Positions 41,183 to 50,411 are shown, counted from the first letter of the stretch. The stretch: 64,000 nt of DNA from Thiocapsa sp. (GCF_018399035.1 NZ_CP073760.1:3724001-3788000), one strand, 5' to 3'. Notes: generated from the sequence alone by a model not told the origin. A program made the numbers and translations.

Positions 41183-42285
41183 GGATCCTTCACGTCGAGG
41201 GCGGACGTCACCTCTACGGCGGGGCCTATCAGGTCCTGCACCTGCTGCGCGGGCTTGCCGCACGCGGTCACGAGAATCTGCTCGCCTGCCCCGCAGGGTG
41301 TGCCCTCGCGGAAGCCGCTGAGCCCGTCGCTCAGGTCTACGGCATGCCGATGCGGGGCGATCTGGACCTGCCGATGGTCGTCCGTCTGAGACGCCTGATC
41401 CGTGCGAGCCGACCGGACCTGGTGCACCTGCACAGCCGCATCGGCGCCGACGTCATGGGCGGCATCGCGGCGCGCCTCGCCGGTGTGCCGGTCGTCCACA
41501 CCCGCCGGGTCGACAACCCCGAGCCGCGCTGGCTGGTCGCGCTCAAGTACCGACTCTTCGACCGTGTGGTGGCCATCTCCGAGGGGATTCGCGACGTGCT
41601 GCTTGCCGAGGGGCTGCCCGGCGAGAAACTGCGGGTCGTTCGCAGCGCGGTCGACTACGCCACCTACGCCCGGCCCTGCGCGCGCGCCTCGATCGCCGCT
41701 CGGCTCGGAGTGCCGGAGGACGCACTCCTGATCGGCGTCGTCGCCCAACTCATTCAGCGCAAGGGGCACGCCGATCTGATCGAGGCACTGCCCCCGTTGA
41801 TGGATCGCTATCCCGGCCTGCAGGTGCTCTTCTTCGGGAAGGGGCCGGTCGCGGACGCACTCGAAGCACAGATCCACCGGAAGGGGCTAACCGGGCGTGT
41901 CCGGCTCCTGGGCTTCAGGGACGATCTCGCCGAGGTCATGCCCTGCCTGGATCTGCTCGTCCACCCGGCGCACATGGAGGGGCTCGGCGTCTCCTTGCTC
42001 CAGGCCGCCAGCGCCGGCGTGCCGATCGTCGCAAGCCGCGTCGGCGGCATCCCGGAGGCGGTGCGCGACGGCGAGAATGGGTTCCTGGTGCCTCCCGGCG
42101 ACATCGCTGCATTGAGAGCCGCACTCCAGGCCCTGCTCGCCGACCCCGAGCGTCGCCGAAGACTCGGCAACGGCGGACAGGCCCTGATGGCGCGCGAGTT
42201 CTCCATCGACGTCATGGTGGAGGGAAACCTCGCGGTCTATCGCGAGCTGTCGCGCGAAGCGGCCCTGCGCCCCGAGCCGGGGTAA
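41179..42285 (+). CDS. Family 4 glycosyltransferase
   Basis: The 368-residue GT-B enzyme starts with GTG (ILHVEGGRHLYGGAYQVLHL). It shows the acceptor-side DLVHLHSRIGADV and the donor-site HPAHMEGLGVSLLQAASAG and VGGIPEAVRDGENGFLV motifs. It is translationally coupled to the heptosyltransferase-like gene and probably elongates the LPS core. Confidence 0.92.
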   Translation: MRILHVEGGRHLYGGAYQVLHLLRGLAARGHENLLACPAGCALAEAAEPVAQVYGMPMRGDLDLPMVVRLRRLIRASRPDLVHLHSRIGADVMGGIAARLAGVPVVHTRRVDNPEPRWLVALKYRLFDRVVAISEGIRDVLLAEGLPGEKLRVVRSAVDYATYARPCARASIAARLGVPEDALLIGVVAQLIQRKGHADLIEALPPLMDRYPGLQVLFFGKGPVADALEAQIHRKGLTGRVRLLGFRDDLAEVMPCLDLLVHPAHMEGLGVSLLQAASAGVPIVASRVGGIPEAVRDGENGFLVPPGDIAALRAALQALLADPERRRRLGNGGQALMAREFSIDVMVEGNLAVYRELSREAALRPEPG

Positions 42286-42319
42286 CGGATTTCGACTTGA
42301 CCAACGACTCCAGCCCTTT

Positions 42320-43393
42320 ATGTCAGACCCATCCAGTCTCCAAATGGTCGCCAGCAAGGCCCTCGGCGGTGCCGAGCGCTGGGCGATCCGCTTCAGCCTT
42401 GCACTTGCCGAGCGCGGAGCCCCGGTCGACCTGGCGATCCGCCGAGGCAGCGGTCTCGACGATCTCGCCTACGGGTCGCTCCAGGTCCATCGCCTGCCCT
42501 TTCTCACCACCTGGGATCCGCTCTCGCGCGATGCCGTCTCGCGCACCATCGCTCGGGTCCGACCGGACATCGTCCAGACCTACATGGGGCGGGCGACACG
42601 GCTGACACACCGGAGCCTACCGAAAGGGCCAATCCATCTCGCTCGGCTGGGCGGCTATTACGCGCTCGGTCCTTTTCGCCACGCCCACGGCTGGATCGGC
42701 AACACGAAGCAGCTCTGCGATTGGATGGTCCTAAACGGCCTGCCGGCGGATCGCGTCCATCACATCTACAACTTCGCCGAGCCGGTGCATCCGGTGGCGC
42801 CGGAGCGGGTGACCGAGCTGCGCGCTCGGCATGGCGTCCCGGACGAGGCACTGGTGATGGTCACGTTGGGAAGGCTGGTCGGCTTCAAGGGACATCGGCA
42901 CCTCGTCGATGCCATGGCTCGACTCCCGGAGACGATCGACGGACGACCGTTGCGTCTGATCATCGTCGGCGACGGACCCTTGGGGCTTGAGCTGAATCGC
43001 CAGGCGATCGAGGTCAGGCAGGAGAAGCGCATCCTCTGGACCGGCGGGCAAAAGGATCCCTCGCCCTATCTGCAGATGGCGGATCTCGTCGTCTTCCCGT
43101 CCTTGGACGAGGAGCCGATGGGCAATGTCATCCTGGAGGCATGGGCCTGGCGCAAGCCTCTGGTGACGGCCAACTTTCGCGGGGCGCGGGAGATCGTGCG
43201 GCATGGCGAGGACGGATGGACCGTGCCTTGCGCGGATGCGGCCGGGCTCGCCGAGGGGATTCGCGAGGTCTTGTCCGACTCGACGCTCATGTCCGGCCTG
43301 GCCGAGCGCGGCCATGCGCGGGTGCAGCGCGACTTCAGTCGCGATGCGATCCTGGATCAGTATCTGGCCCTGTATCGGGAGCTTGCAGGCTGA
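42320..43393 (+). CDS. Family 4 glycosyltransferase
   Basis: The 357-residue protein resembles the preceding GT4 enzyme. The N-terminus reads MVASKALGGAERWAIRFSLA, and the donor site reads FPSLDEEPMGNVILEAWAW, with both glutamates, then RGAREIVRHGEDGWTV. It starts 34 bases after the previous stop and is the last plus-strand gene of the polysaccharide operon. Confidence 0.92.
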   Translation: MSDPSSLQMVASKALGGAERWAIRFSLALAERGAPVDLAIRRGSGLDDLAYGSLQVHRLPFLTTWDPLSRDAVSRTIARVRPDIVQTYMGRATRLTHRSLPKGPIHLARLGGYYALGPFRHAHGWIGNTKQLCDWMVLNGLPADRVHHIYNFAEPVHPVAPERVTELRARHGVPDEALVMVTLGRLVGFKGHRHLVDAMARLPETIDGRPLRLIIVGDGPLGLELNRQAIEVRQEKRILWTGGQKDPSPYLQMADLVVFPSLDEEPMGNVILEAWAWRKPLVTANFRGAREIVRHGEDGWTVPCADAAGLAEGIREVLSDSTLMSGLAERGHARVQRDFSRDAILDQYLALYRELAG

Positions 43394-43444
43394 GGGCGAC
43401 CTGGTCGCGCCGGGCCACCGCGTTGCGCCAAGCAAACGGCATTC

Positions 43445-44092
43445 TCACACGGCAAGCTCGGGACGCAACCGCGGCAGATCGATCCGGAGGAGGCGGGCGT
43501 GCGGGGAGTAGATGTCGTAGCGCTCGAGCTCGGTCAGGGGCACCAGCCGGGCGCTCGTCACCTCGGGGGAACGGGCAACAAAGGCCCCCGAATCGATCTG
43601 CCGGCGCAGCGCCTCGAAGCCCATGGCGGGCTGGCAGACGAAATAGAAATCGAGCCGATTCGACCCCGGCTCCTCCTCCACGAACGGCATCGCATCGACA
43701 CGCAGCAAGCGGATCCCGGTCACGCCGATGCCGAGCTCCTCGACGATCTCGCGTTCCATGGTGCGCTCGAGCACGTCATCCGGCAGCCCGGCGTCAGTAG
43801 CGTCGCGCGGACGCTGCGGCATGGATTCCAAGGATCCGCCCGGCAGGCCCCAGGCACCGCGGCGGCGGTAACTGTGCTCGATCAGGAGAACCTCGGACGG
43901 CGATCGGCTCGTATCGACCAAAACGCCGACCGCCCCGACGATCCAGTCGCGGGCCATGAAACGCTTGAGCAGGCCGGCCAGTCGCGGCGGAAAGATGCGC
44001 CACAGACGCAAGGCGACGCGATGCAGCGCCGGTCGCTGTTCGATCCAGTGTGTCAGCCCAGACAACATCGCGCGCCTCTGCGTTGAACCCAT
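43445..44092 (-). CDS. Nudix hydrolase with an enlarged Nudix loop
   Basis: The 215-residue protein contains a Nudix domain: GAWGLPGGSLE, then REIVEELGI. The usual 23-residue box is stretched by about 14 residues (MPQRPRDATDAGLPDD) between GGSLE and the catalytic helix. The metal-binding REIVEE helix is intact. It probably hydrolyses a nucleoside diphosphate linked to another group; lying against glycosyltransferases, a nucleotide sugar is plausible. The ATG at 44092 is preferred; another lies at 44068. Confidence 0.85.
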   Translation of the reverse strand: MGSTQRRAMLSGLTHWIEQRPALHRVALRLWRIFPPRLAGLLKRFMARDWIVGAVGVLVDTSRSPSEVLLIEHSYRRRGAWGLPGGSLESMPQRPRDATDAGLPDDVLERTMEREIVEELGIGVTGIRLLRVDAMPFVEEEPGSNRLDFYFVCQPAMGFEALRRQIDSGAFVARSPEVTSARLVPLTELERYDIYSPHARLLRIDLPRLRPELAV

Positions 44093-44207
44093 ACTGCCGC
44101 CCGATGGTGGCGGACGGCGCGAGAAACTGTCTCTGATGCTACGAGATGGCGGACACCGAATCAAACCAGGACGACGGGCCGCCTCGAGCCGCCCGCTCTA
44201 CCAGTGT

Positions 44208-44489
44208 TTAGTCGGCATCGTCCTCGCCGACCTGATCACGTCGTTCGACGGTCTCCGGGTCCGCGGTAATCGGCCGGTAGATCTCCACCCGATCACCGTC
44301 GGTCAGACGGGTCTCGAGCTTGATCAGCCGGCCGAAGATGCCGACCTTGTTCGCGTTCAGATCGATCTCCGGAAATTGATCCAGCAGGCCCGAGCGCTCG
44401 ATCGCATCGCGGGCGGTGCTCCCGTCCGGGACATCGAGTTTCAGCCACGTCTGCTTGAACTTGTCCGCGTAGGCGACACCGACATGCAT
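44208..44489 (-). CDS. rnfH: RnfH family ubiquitin-like protein
   Basis: The 93-residue beta-grasp protein belongs to the RnfH/UPF0125 family. Signatures are the N-terminal VGVAYADKFKQTWLKLDVP and the strand-loop VGIFGRLIKLETRLTDGDRV followed by EIYRPI. It closes the rnfABCDGEH cluster, as in Rhodobacter and Azotobacter, where its role in Rnf assembly or function is not settled. It begins 42 bases after the rnfE stop. Confidence 0.93.
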   Translation of the reverse strand: MHVGVAYADKFKQTWLKLDVPDGSTARDAIERSGLLDQFPEIDLNANKVGIFGRLIKLETRLTDGDRVEIYRPITADPETVERRDQVGEDDAD

Positions 44490-44531
44490 GGATCGGATCC
44501 TCGATGAGTCAGACGGAGGTTCGGAAACGGC

Positions 44532-45257
44532 TCAGGCGACCGCGCCGGCGGGCGCTGTGCGTCGCTTGATCGCCGCGACGCGGGCGTCGATCAGACGCTT
44601 GCCGGCGAGCATGAAACCGAGCGCCAGAAATCCGCCCGGCGGCAAGACCGCAAGCAGAAAGCCGCGGTACTCCGGAATCAGGGTCAGCTCCAGAAAGGCC
44701 ATCCCTTCGCCGAGCAGCAGCTCGGCGTTGGCGAACAGGGTCCCGCTGCCGATGATCTCGCGGATCGCACCCAGCACGACCAGGACGAAGGTAAAACCCA
44801 CGCCCATCATCAGCCCGTCGAAGGCCGCCGGCATCGTTGGATTGCGCGAGGCGAAGGACTCGGCCCGGCCCAGGATCGCGCAGTTGGTCACGATCAGGGG
44901 GATAAAGAGACCCAAAACCTTGTGCAGATCATGCAGCCAGGCGTTGAGCCCCAGATCCACCAGGGTCACCAGGACGGCGATGATCAGCACGAAGACCGGG
45001 ATCCGCACCTCTGGGGTGATCAGGCCGCGCAACGTGGAGATGATCAGCCCGGAGGCCACCATCACCGCGGTGGTCGCGAGCCCCATCCCGAGCCCGTTGG
45101 TCGCCGTGCCCGTCACGGCAAGCAGCGGGCAGAGGGCGAGCGACTGGGCGAAGACCACGTTGTTGTCCCAGAAGCCGTCGCGCGCGATTCGGCCCCATCG
45201 GGTTCGGTTCTTCTCGCCTGTGGGTGCGGCTTTCGCCGTGGCTGTCGCTGTGCTCAT
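44532..45257 (-). CDS. rnfE: Rnf electron transport complex subunit E
   Basis: The 241-residue integral membrane subunit has six hydrophobic segments. It shows the family motifs NNVVFAQSLALCPLLAVTGT and VTNCAILGRAESFA, each with a conserved Cys that in Rnf/Nqr helps hold a membrane iron centre shared with RnfA. The ATG at 45257 gives an Ala/Thr-rich N-terminal extension of about 20 residues. Confidence 0.95.
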   Translation of the reverse strand: MSTATATAKAAPTGEKNRTRWGRIARDGFWDNNVVFAQSLALCPLLAVTGTATNGLGMGLATTAVMVASGLIISTLRGLITPEVRIPVFVLIIAVLVTLVDLGLNAWLHDLHKVLGLFIPLIVTNCAILGRAESFASRNPTMPAAFDGLMMGVGFTFVLVVLGAIREIIGSGTLFANAELLLGEGMAFLELTLIPEYRGFLLAVLPPGGFLALGFMLAGKRLIDARVAAIKRRTAPAGAVA

Positions 45258-45309
45258 ATCGCCTCGATACAATCTGTCCCGAAAAGATCTCTGCGTTGCG
45301 ACGCCCGAC

Positions 45310-45990
45310 TCAGGGCTGCCGCACAGGTGCTTGGGTGCGCGCCGCATCCGGCGTGTCGACCTGAACGACCGCGGAGGCGGTCAGGGTGTCGCGGTGCGAG
45401 GCGAAAAACTCCAGTCCCCCACGGAGTGCCCCGAGGATCGCCCGCGGCGTGATGGTGGCCCCGGTAAACTGGTCGAAGTCGCCGCCGTCCTTCTTCACCG
45501 CCCAGCGCTCCGCCGGCGGATTGCCGAGACTCAGGCCGTCGAAGACCAGAATCCAGTCCCCTTTGGCGACATCCATCTTGTCCCCGAGGCCAGGCGTCTC
45601 CGCATGCGAGAGGACGCGTGTCCCCAGGACGGTCCCGTTGGCGTCGAGCCCGAGCAGCAGCTCGATCGTTCCCGCATAGCCGACACCGCTGATCCGATAG
45701 GCGACACCCGTCACCTGGAGCCCTTCCCGCGCGCGGTAGACGATGAGGGGGGCGCCGTCAGGGCCTTCCAGCGTGAGCGGATCGGCCAACAGATCGTTGT
45801 CGTGGATCGTCGGCGGGATCACCTGCGCGAGCGACGCCTTGAGGTCCTCGGCCTTGCGCAGTGCGATGGTGTCGCGCGTGGCGATATCGCCCATGACCAG
45901 GAGGGCCGCGGCGATCAGGGTGAAGCCCCCGAGCAGACCCGCCTGGTAGCCGATGCGTTTTCGGTAGCTGGGTTGGGCGACGGTGGTCAT
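45310..45990 (-). CDS. rnfG: Rnf electron transport complex subunit G
   Basis: The 226-residue subunit has one N-terminal membrane anchor (about 15-38) and a periplasmic FMN-binding domain. The flavinylation site reads TGATITPRAIL, matching the (S/T)GAT(x)T consensus where FMN is bound to the last Thr. Its ATG overlaps the rnfD stop (ATGA). Confidence 0.95.
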   Translation of the reverse strand: MTTVAQPSYRKRIGYQAGLLGGFTLIAAALLVMGDIATRDTIALRKAEDLKASLAQVIPPTIHDNDLLADPLTLEGPDGAPLIVYRAREGLQVTGVAYRISGVGYAGTIELLLGLDANGTVLGTRVLSHAETPGLGDKMDVAKGDWILVFDGLSLGNPPAERWAVKKDGGDFDQFTGATITPRAILGALRGGLEFFASHRDTLTASAVVQVDTPDAARTQAPVRQP

Positions 45991-47078
45991 TTGCGCATCT
46001 CGGCGTTGTCGGCGTATTCGATCGGCGTGCCTCGGCGGTCGCGGCCGTAGACGCGCGGCCGGATATAGTGGTCGATCATCGGGGTGCAGGCGTTCATGAG
46101 CAGGATGGCGAAGGCGACACCTTCCGGATAACCGGCCCAGGTCCGGATGACATAGACGAGGATGCCGCAGCTGGCCCCGAAGATGATCTGACCCATCTTG
46201 GACACGGGCGATGTCACCGGGTCCGTGGCGATGAAGAAGGCCACCAGCAGCGTCGCGCCCGAGACGATGTGATAGAGGGCGCCGGCGTAGTGCTCGGGGT
46301 CGTAGAGATTCATCAGGGTGGCGAGGATCGCGAGACTGCCGATCATGGCCACCGGCGTGTGCCAGGTGATCACACGTTTGGCGAGCAGGAAGAGTCCGCC
46401 GAGCAAGATGAGTAGGGCCGAGGTCTCGCCCATGCTGCCGGCGATGGTCCCGACAGCGCCCGAGACCAGGTGGGCGATGCCGGGGATGATCTCGGACAGA
46501 CTCATGCCTTGGCTGAGCTCGGTCCGGACATGGCTCAAGAGGGTCGCACCGGAGACGGCATCGAAGCCCGGTTGACCGAGACTGATCCCTACGCTTTGCA
46601 GGAATCCCGGCGCGTCGGCGGAGAACAGCGGCATCGGCTGGACATAGCTGGTCATCTCCAGGGGAAAGGAGATCAACAGGGCCACCCGGGCCACCATCGC
46701 CGGATTGAAGAGGTTCTGACCGAGTCCGCCGAAGACGTGCTTGGCGACCACCACGGCGATCACCGCGCCGATTGCGCCGATCCACCAAGGTGCCCAGGGC
46801 GGCAGGCTCACCGCGAGCAGCCAGCCGGCAAGCAACGCCGAGCCGTCGAGCAGATAGAGACGCTGGGGCTTGCCGGCGAGCTTCAGACACGCCGACTCGG
46901 CGAGGAGCGCGGTCCCGACCGTGGCGAAGAAGAGGAAGATCGCCGGCCAACCGAACTGCCAGAAACCGAAGAGGGTCGCGGGTAAGAGCGCCAGCATCAC
47001 CAGGGCCATGGTGCGCTGAATGCTGGTGCGGGCGTGGGCAAAGGGGCCGGCGCTCGAGGCCGGTATCTCGATCTGCAT
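45987..47078 (-). CDS. rnfD: Rnf electron transport complex subunit D
   Basis: The 363-residue integral membrane subunit has about nine helices. The FMN attachment motif is DAVSGATLLSHV. The family motifs GGLGQNLFNPAMVARVALL and ATDPVTSPVSKMGQIIFG are intact. The ATG at 47078 is one base past the rnfC stop. It is homologous to NqrB of the sodium pump. Confidence 0.95.
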   Translation of the reverse strand: MQIEIPASSAGPFAHARTSIQRTMALVMLALLPATLFGFWQFGWPAIFLFFATVGTALLAESACLKLAGKPQRLYLLDGSALLAGWLLAVSLPPWAPWWIGAIGAVIAVVVAKHVFGGLGQNLFNPAMVARVALLISFPLEMTSYVQPMPLFSADAPGFLQSVGISLGQPGFDAVSGATLLSHVRTELSQGMSLSEIIPGIAHLVSGAVGTIAGSMGETSALLILLGGLFLLAKRVITWHTPVAMIGSLAILATLMNLYDPEHYAGALYHIVSGATLLVAFFIATDPVTSPVSKMGQIIFGASCGILVYVIRTWAGYPEGVAFAILLMNACTPMIDHYIRPRVYGRDRRGTPIEYADNAEMRK

Positions 47079-47079
47079 C

Positions 47080-48606
47080 TCAGGCCTCCGCCGTCGTGGC
47101 CGGCGGCTCGGCCGCCGCACCGGATGTCATGGCAGCGGTCTCTGCTGCCGCTGTCTCGGCGGCCTTTTTGGCCGCCGCCTCGCGCTTGCGCTTGGCCATC
47201 GCCTCGCGTTTGGCCTGCTTGATCGCCTCCATCCGAGCGGAGCGCTGCTCGGCCAGACGCTTGGTCTCGGTCATCTTCTGCTTGGCCCGTCCACGGGCGG
47301 CCATCTCGCCCTTGGCATAGTTGAAATATTGCACCAGCGGGATATGGGCCGGGCAGACATAGGCACAGGATCCGCAGCCGATGCAGTCCATCAGCCCGAG
47401 GCTCACGGCACCCTCGAGATCCCCGGCGCGGGTATGGGCGGCCATGTCGAGCGGAACCAGCCCGCAGGGACAGGCCTGGACGCAGGTCGCGCAGCGGATA
47501 CAGGGCATGGGCTCGTGCCGCGCAACCTCGGCCGTCGTGAGCGCCAACACACCGTTGCTGCCCTTGACCATGGGGACACGCGTGCTCGGCAGCGGCTGGC
47601 CCATCATGGGACCGCCACTGATCAACCGAGCAGGCTGCTCCGCGAACCCGCCGCAGTGCTCGAGCAGATCCTGCACCCGCGCCCCGAGAGGCACACGCAG
47701 GTTACGCGGTCGCGAGACGGCGCCGCCGCTGACGGTCACCACGCGCGAGACCAGCGGCCGACCCGAGCGCAGCGCCTCGTGGACCGCGAAGGCGGTGGCG
47801 CCGTTGTGCACGACCACGCCGATGTCTGCGGTCAGTCCGCGCGCCGGGGTCTCGCGCCCCGTCAGTGCCTGCACCAGATGCTTCTCGGACCCCATCGGAT
47901 AGCGCGTCGGCAGGCGGGCGATGCGGATCCGCGCATCCATCGAGGCGGCCAGCGCCATCGCGGCCTGTGCCTCGGGTTTATTGTTCTCGATCGCGACGAT
48001 GATCCGGTCGACCCCCAAGGCGTGCGCCATGATGCGAACCCCGTCGACGACCTGCTCGGCATGCTCGCGCATGAGACGGTCGTCGCAGGTCAGATAGGGC
48101 TCGCATTCGGCCCCGTTGATCACCAGGGTATGCAGACGGTAGCGGGTACGCAGGTTCAGCTTCACCGCGGACGGGAAGGTCGCCCCGCCCATTCCGACAA
48201 TGCCGGCAGCCGCGACCCGCGCGGCGATCTCCTCGGGTGCGAGTGCAAAGGGGTCGGGAACGCCTTGAATCTCGTCCGACCAACGATCCTCGCCATCGGG
48301 CTTCAGGGTCACGGTCCGCACCGAGAGCCCGGAGGCATGATGCGCCGGGTAGCTGCCGACCCCCATGACCCGGCCCGAGGTCGGCGCATGGACCGGCGCC
48401 GAGATGGCGCCCTGGCTGAGTGCAAGCAACTCGCCCTTGGCCACCTGCTGACCACGCCGCACGGCCGGCTTGGCAGGCGCACCGATGTGCTGCTGCAGCG
48501 GGATGTGCAGCAGTGCCGGCATCGGCAGATCCTCGATCGCCTGACCGGCCGCGAGGTGCTTGTTGTCGTGCGGATGCACGCCTCCGCGGATCTTGAAGAG
48601 TTTCAT
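47080..48606 (-). CDS. rnfC: Rnf electron transport complex subunit C
   Basis: The 508-residue peripheral subunit should carry the NADH/FMN site and two [4Fe-4S] clusters. The Gly-rich GIVGMGGATFPSAVKLNLR and NGAECEPYLTCDDRLM motifs are present. Two cluster motifs read CIRCATCVQACPCGLVP and CIGCGSCAYVCPAHIP. An Ala/Lys-rich helical tail of about 70 residues follows, as in the longer gammaproteobacterial RnfC. Confidence 0.96.
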   Translation of the reverse strand: MKLFKIRGGVHPHDNKHLAAGQAIEDLPMPALLHIPLQQHIGAPAKPAVRRGQQVAKGELLALSQGAISAPVHAPTSGRVMGVGSYPAHHASGLSVRTVTLKPDGEDRWSDEIQGVPDPFALAPEEIAARVAAAGIVGMGGATFPSAVKLNLRTRYRLHTLVINGAECEPYLTCDDRLMREHAEQVVDGVRIMAHALGVDRIIVAIENNKPEAQAAMALAASMDARIRIARLPTRYPMGSEKHLVQALTGRETPARGLTADIGVVVHNGATAFAVHEALRSGRPLVSRVVTVSGGAVSRPRNLRVPLGARVQDLLEHCGGFAEQPARLISGGPMMGQPLPSTRVPMVKGSNGVLALTTAEVARHEPMPCIRCATCVQACPCGLVPLDMAAHTRAGDLEGAVSLGLMDCIGCGSCAYVCPAHIPLVQYFNYAKGEMAARGRAKQKMTETKRLAEQRSARMEAIKQAKREAMAKRKREAAAKKAAETAAAETAAMTSGAAAEPPATTAEA

Positions 48607-48683
48607 AGTCGGGCCTTTCTTGCCTCTGCATCTCGATCTTTAAGGCGTGACGGGGAAGTTGCCCCTGCTCCTGAACACCGCCC

Positions 48684-48711
48684 CTGAACCCTGAACCCTG
48701 AACCCTGAACC
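48684..48711. repeat. Heptamer tandem repeat between rnfB and rnfC
   Basis: The unit CTGAACC occurs four times in perfect tandem, with a related CTGAACA at 48671. It lies in the only long gap (126 bases) inside the rnf operon. Slippage could change the leader length of rnfC. Confidence 0.85.
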
Positions 48712-48732
48712 CCGACAACTCCTCGGCCCTCG

Positions 48733-49266
48733 TCAAGCCGCCAGCACGCTCGGCTTTGCCCAGTACCAGGTCTGCAGGGTCGCCGTGACCGGACGCATCT
48801 CGATGCATTCGGTCGGGCAGACGTCGAAGCACAGCTCACAACCGGTACAGGCGTCGGCGAAGACGCTGTGGATCATGTTGTTGGCCCCCATGATCGCGTC
48901 GGTCGGGCAGCGCTTGAAGCATTTGCAGCAGCCGATGCAGAGGTTCTCGTGGATGTGCGCGATCGCCGGCGCCTTGTCGGTGACGCCGGACAGGTCGACG
49001 CTGACGCCGAGCACACCCGCGAGCTCCTCCGCCAGGGCGCGTCCGCCAGGCGGACAGATGGTCACCGAGGCCGCGCCCGAAGCGATCGCCTCCGCCGCGG
49101 GCGTACAACCCGGATAACCGCATTGACCGCACTGGGAGCCGGGCAGCAGCTCGACGACCCGCTCGGCGAGCGGATTGCCCTCGACCTTCAGATAGCGCGC
49201 AGCGAGGCCCAGGAGCCAGCCCAGGATCAAACCCAGAGTCGTGAGGATGAAGATCGCGGCAATCAT
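48733..49266 (-). CDS. rnfB: Rnf electron transport complex subunit B
   Basis: The 177-residue ferredoxin-like subunit has an N-terminal membrane anchor (IFILTTLGLILGWLLGLAAR). A four-Cys cluster motif follows (CGQCGYPGCTPAAEAI...C). Two [4Fe-4S] motifs read CIGCCKCFKRCPTDAI and CTGCELCFDVCPTECI. It is the likely entry or exit point for electrons of soluble ferredoxin. Confidence 0.96.
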   Translation of the reverse strand: MIAAIFILTTLGLILGWLLGLAARYLKVEGNPLAERVVELLPGSQCGQCGYPGCTPAAEAIASGAASVTICPPGGRALAEELAGVLGVSVDLSGVTDKAPAIAHIHENLCIGCCKCFKRCPTDAIMGANNMIHSVFADACTGCELCFDVCPTECIEMRPVTATLQTWYWAKPSVLAA

Positions 49267-49378
49267 GTCACTGTGTTCTCGGTTAAGATTCGATCACTGA
49301 AACGCGTCTCTCCAAGGTCAGAGAGCGAGGATGATGTCTGGATCACCTTAGATGCCTGTTCGCCGCACCGGACGCGTT

Positions 49379-49954
49379 TCACGCCAGCCCGGCGAAGCCC
49401 ATGAAGGCCAGCGACAGGAGCCCGGCCGCGATAAAGGCGATCGGCGTTCCGGTGAAGGCTGCCGGGACCTGTGCCAGCGCCAGTCGCTCGCGCATGCCGG
49501 CGAACAGCAACATCACCAAGGTGAACCCGAGGGCCGAGCCGAATCCGTAGAGGACGCTTTGGAGGAATCCGTGCTCCTCTTGAACATTCAACAGGGCCAC
49601 GCCCAGCACGGCGCAGTTGGTGGTGATCAGGGGGAGGAAGATGCCCAAGACCTGGTAGAGCGCCGGCGAGAGCTTGCGCACGGCCATCTCGGTGAACTGC
49701 ACGACCGCAGCGATCACCAGGATGAAGGTCAGGATGCGCAGGAAGCCGATATCCAGCGGCTGGAGCACAAACCATTCGAGCAGCCAGCTCGCGACCGCAG
49801 CCAAGGTCAGCACGAAAGTGGTGGCCAGACCCATCCCCAAGGCCGAGTCGAGCTTGTTCGACACGCCCATGAAGGGACAGAGCCCCAAGAACTTGACCAG
49901 CACCACGTTGTTGACCAACGCGGTGCCGAGAATCAGCATCACATACTCGCCCAT
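49379..49954 (-). CDS. rnfA: Rnf electron transport complex subunit A
   Basis: The 191-residue membrane subunit is the first gene of the operon. Its six helices include [19 protein letters not shown] and [14 protein letters not shown], with the conserved cysteines paired with those of RnfE. The ATG at 49954 gives the usual [16 protein letters not shown] start. A sigma-54 promoter lies about 45 bases upstream. Confidence 0.96.
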   Translation of the reverse strand: MGEYVMLILGTALVNNVVLVKFLGLCPFMGVSNKLDSALGMGLATTFVLTLAAVASWLLEWFVLQPLDIGFLRILTFILVIAAVVQFTEMAVRKLSPALYQVLGIFLPLITTNCAVLGVALLNVQEEHGFLQSVLYGFGSALGFTLVMLLFAGMRERLALAQVPAAFTGTPIAFIAAGLLSLAFMGFAGLA

Positions 49955-49996
49955 CGGTTGAACGCCCTTGCGTCGCGACCTTGATGTCATGGCATC

Positions 49997-50012
49997 AGCA
50001 AATGCGGTGCCA
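49997..50012 (-). promoter_or_regulatory. Sigma-54 promoter of the rnf operon
   Basis: On the minus strand the 16 bases read TGGCACCGCATTTGCT. This is a full match to the TGGCAC-N5-TTGCW consensus, with GG and GC at the correct -24/-12 spacing. It lies about 43 bases before the rnfA ATG and points toward it. Confidence 0.85.
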
Positions 50013-50192
50013 GCTGCCGAGTGCGCCGCGCGCACCGGACCGATCGGATGTCGTTCGAGAAGGCGAAGGACACCGAAATATCGTCACGTCATCAATGGAT
50101 TGACATCGCCAGGAAGGGGGGCGACACAGAACAGTCGACATCCCCGGGGCGCGTCCGGTGTCCGCCCGGGGGTGATCCCTCCGGAGCCATGC

Positions 50193-50208
50193 TGTCGCGG
50201 TGACAACA
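50193..50208. promoter_or_regulatory. NifA upstream activator site 1
   Basis: The sequence TGTCGCGGTGACAACA fits TGT-N10-ACA, the NifA binding consensus. It is about 180 bases upstream of the rnf promoter and 150 bases upstream of the nifL promoter. Confidence 0.75.
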
Positions 50209-50235
50209 GAAATCCCTATTGCAGTCGCATGGAAA

Positions 50236-50251
50236 TGTCGTAAAACTGACA
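50236..50251. promoter_or_regulatory. NifA upstream activator site 2
   Basis: The sequence TGTCGTAAAACTGACA is a second perfect TGT-N10-ACA site, 43 bases (about four helical turns) from site 1. The two sites therefore lie on the same DNA face and could serve both divergent promoters. Confidence 0.75.
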
Positions 50252-50358
50252 GGGGTATCGACAGGGGCCTCCGACGAAGGCGCTGCGCCGTCGAAAAGGC
50301 TGCGCGGTCCGAGCAGACTCGGGATCGCCCCTTAGAGCGACCCGCACCTAATCGCCGA

Positions 50359-50374
50359 TGGCATTACAATTGCG
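50359..50374 (+). promoter_or_regulatory. Sigma-54 promoter of nifL-nifA
   Basis: TGGCATTACAATTGCG matches TGGCAy-N5-TTGCn with GG and GC at the -24/-12 positions. It lies 38 bases before the nifL GTG. It implies that nifLA may be expressed by sigma-54, perhaps with NifA activating its own operon. Confidence 0.7.
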
Positions 50375-50411
50375 TTAGGGTTACGCCACGAACAGGATTC
50401 AGGAGAGCGCC

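Noticed and set aside
44093..44207. GC-rich inverted repeat as a terminator after rnfH
   Set aside because: The stem CGGGC/GCCCG is short, and no T run follows on the minus strand.
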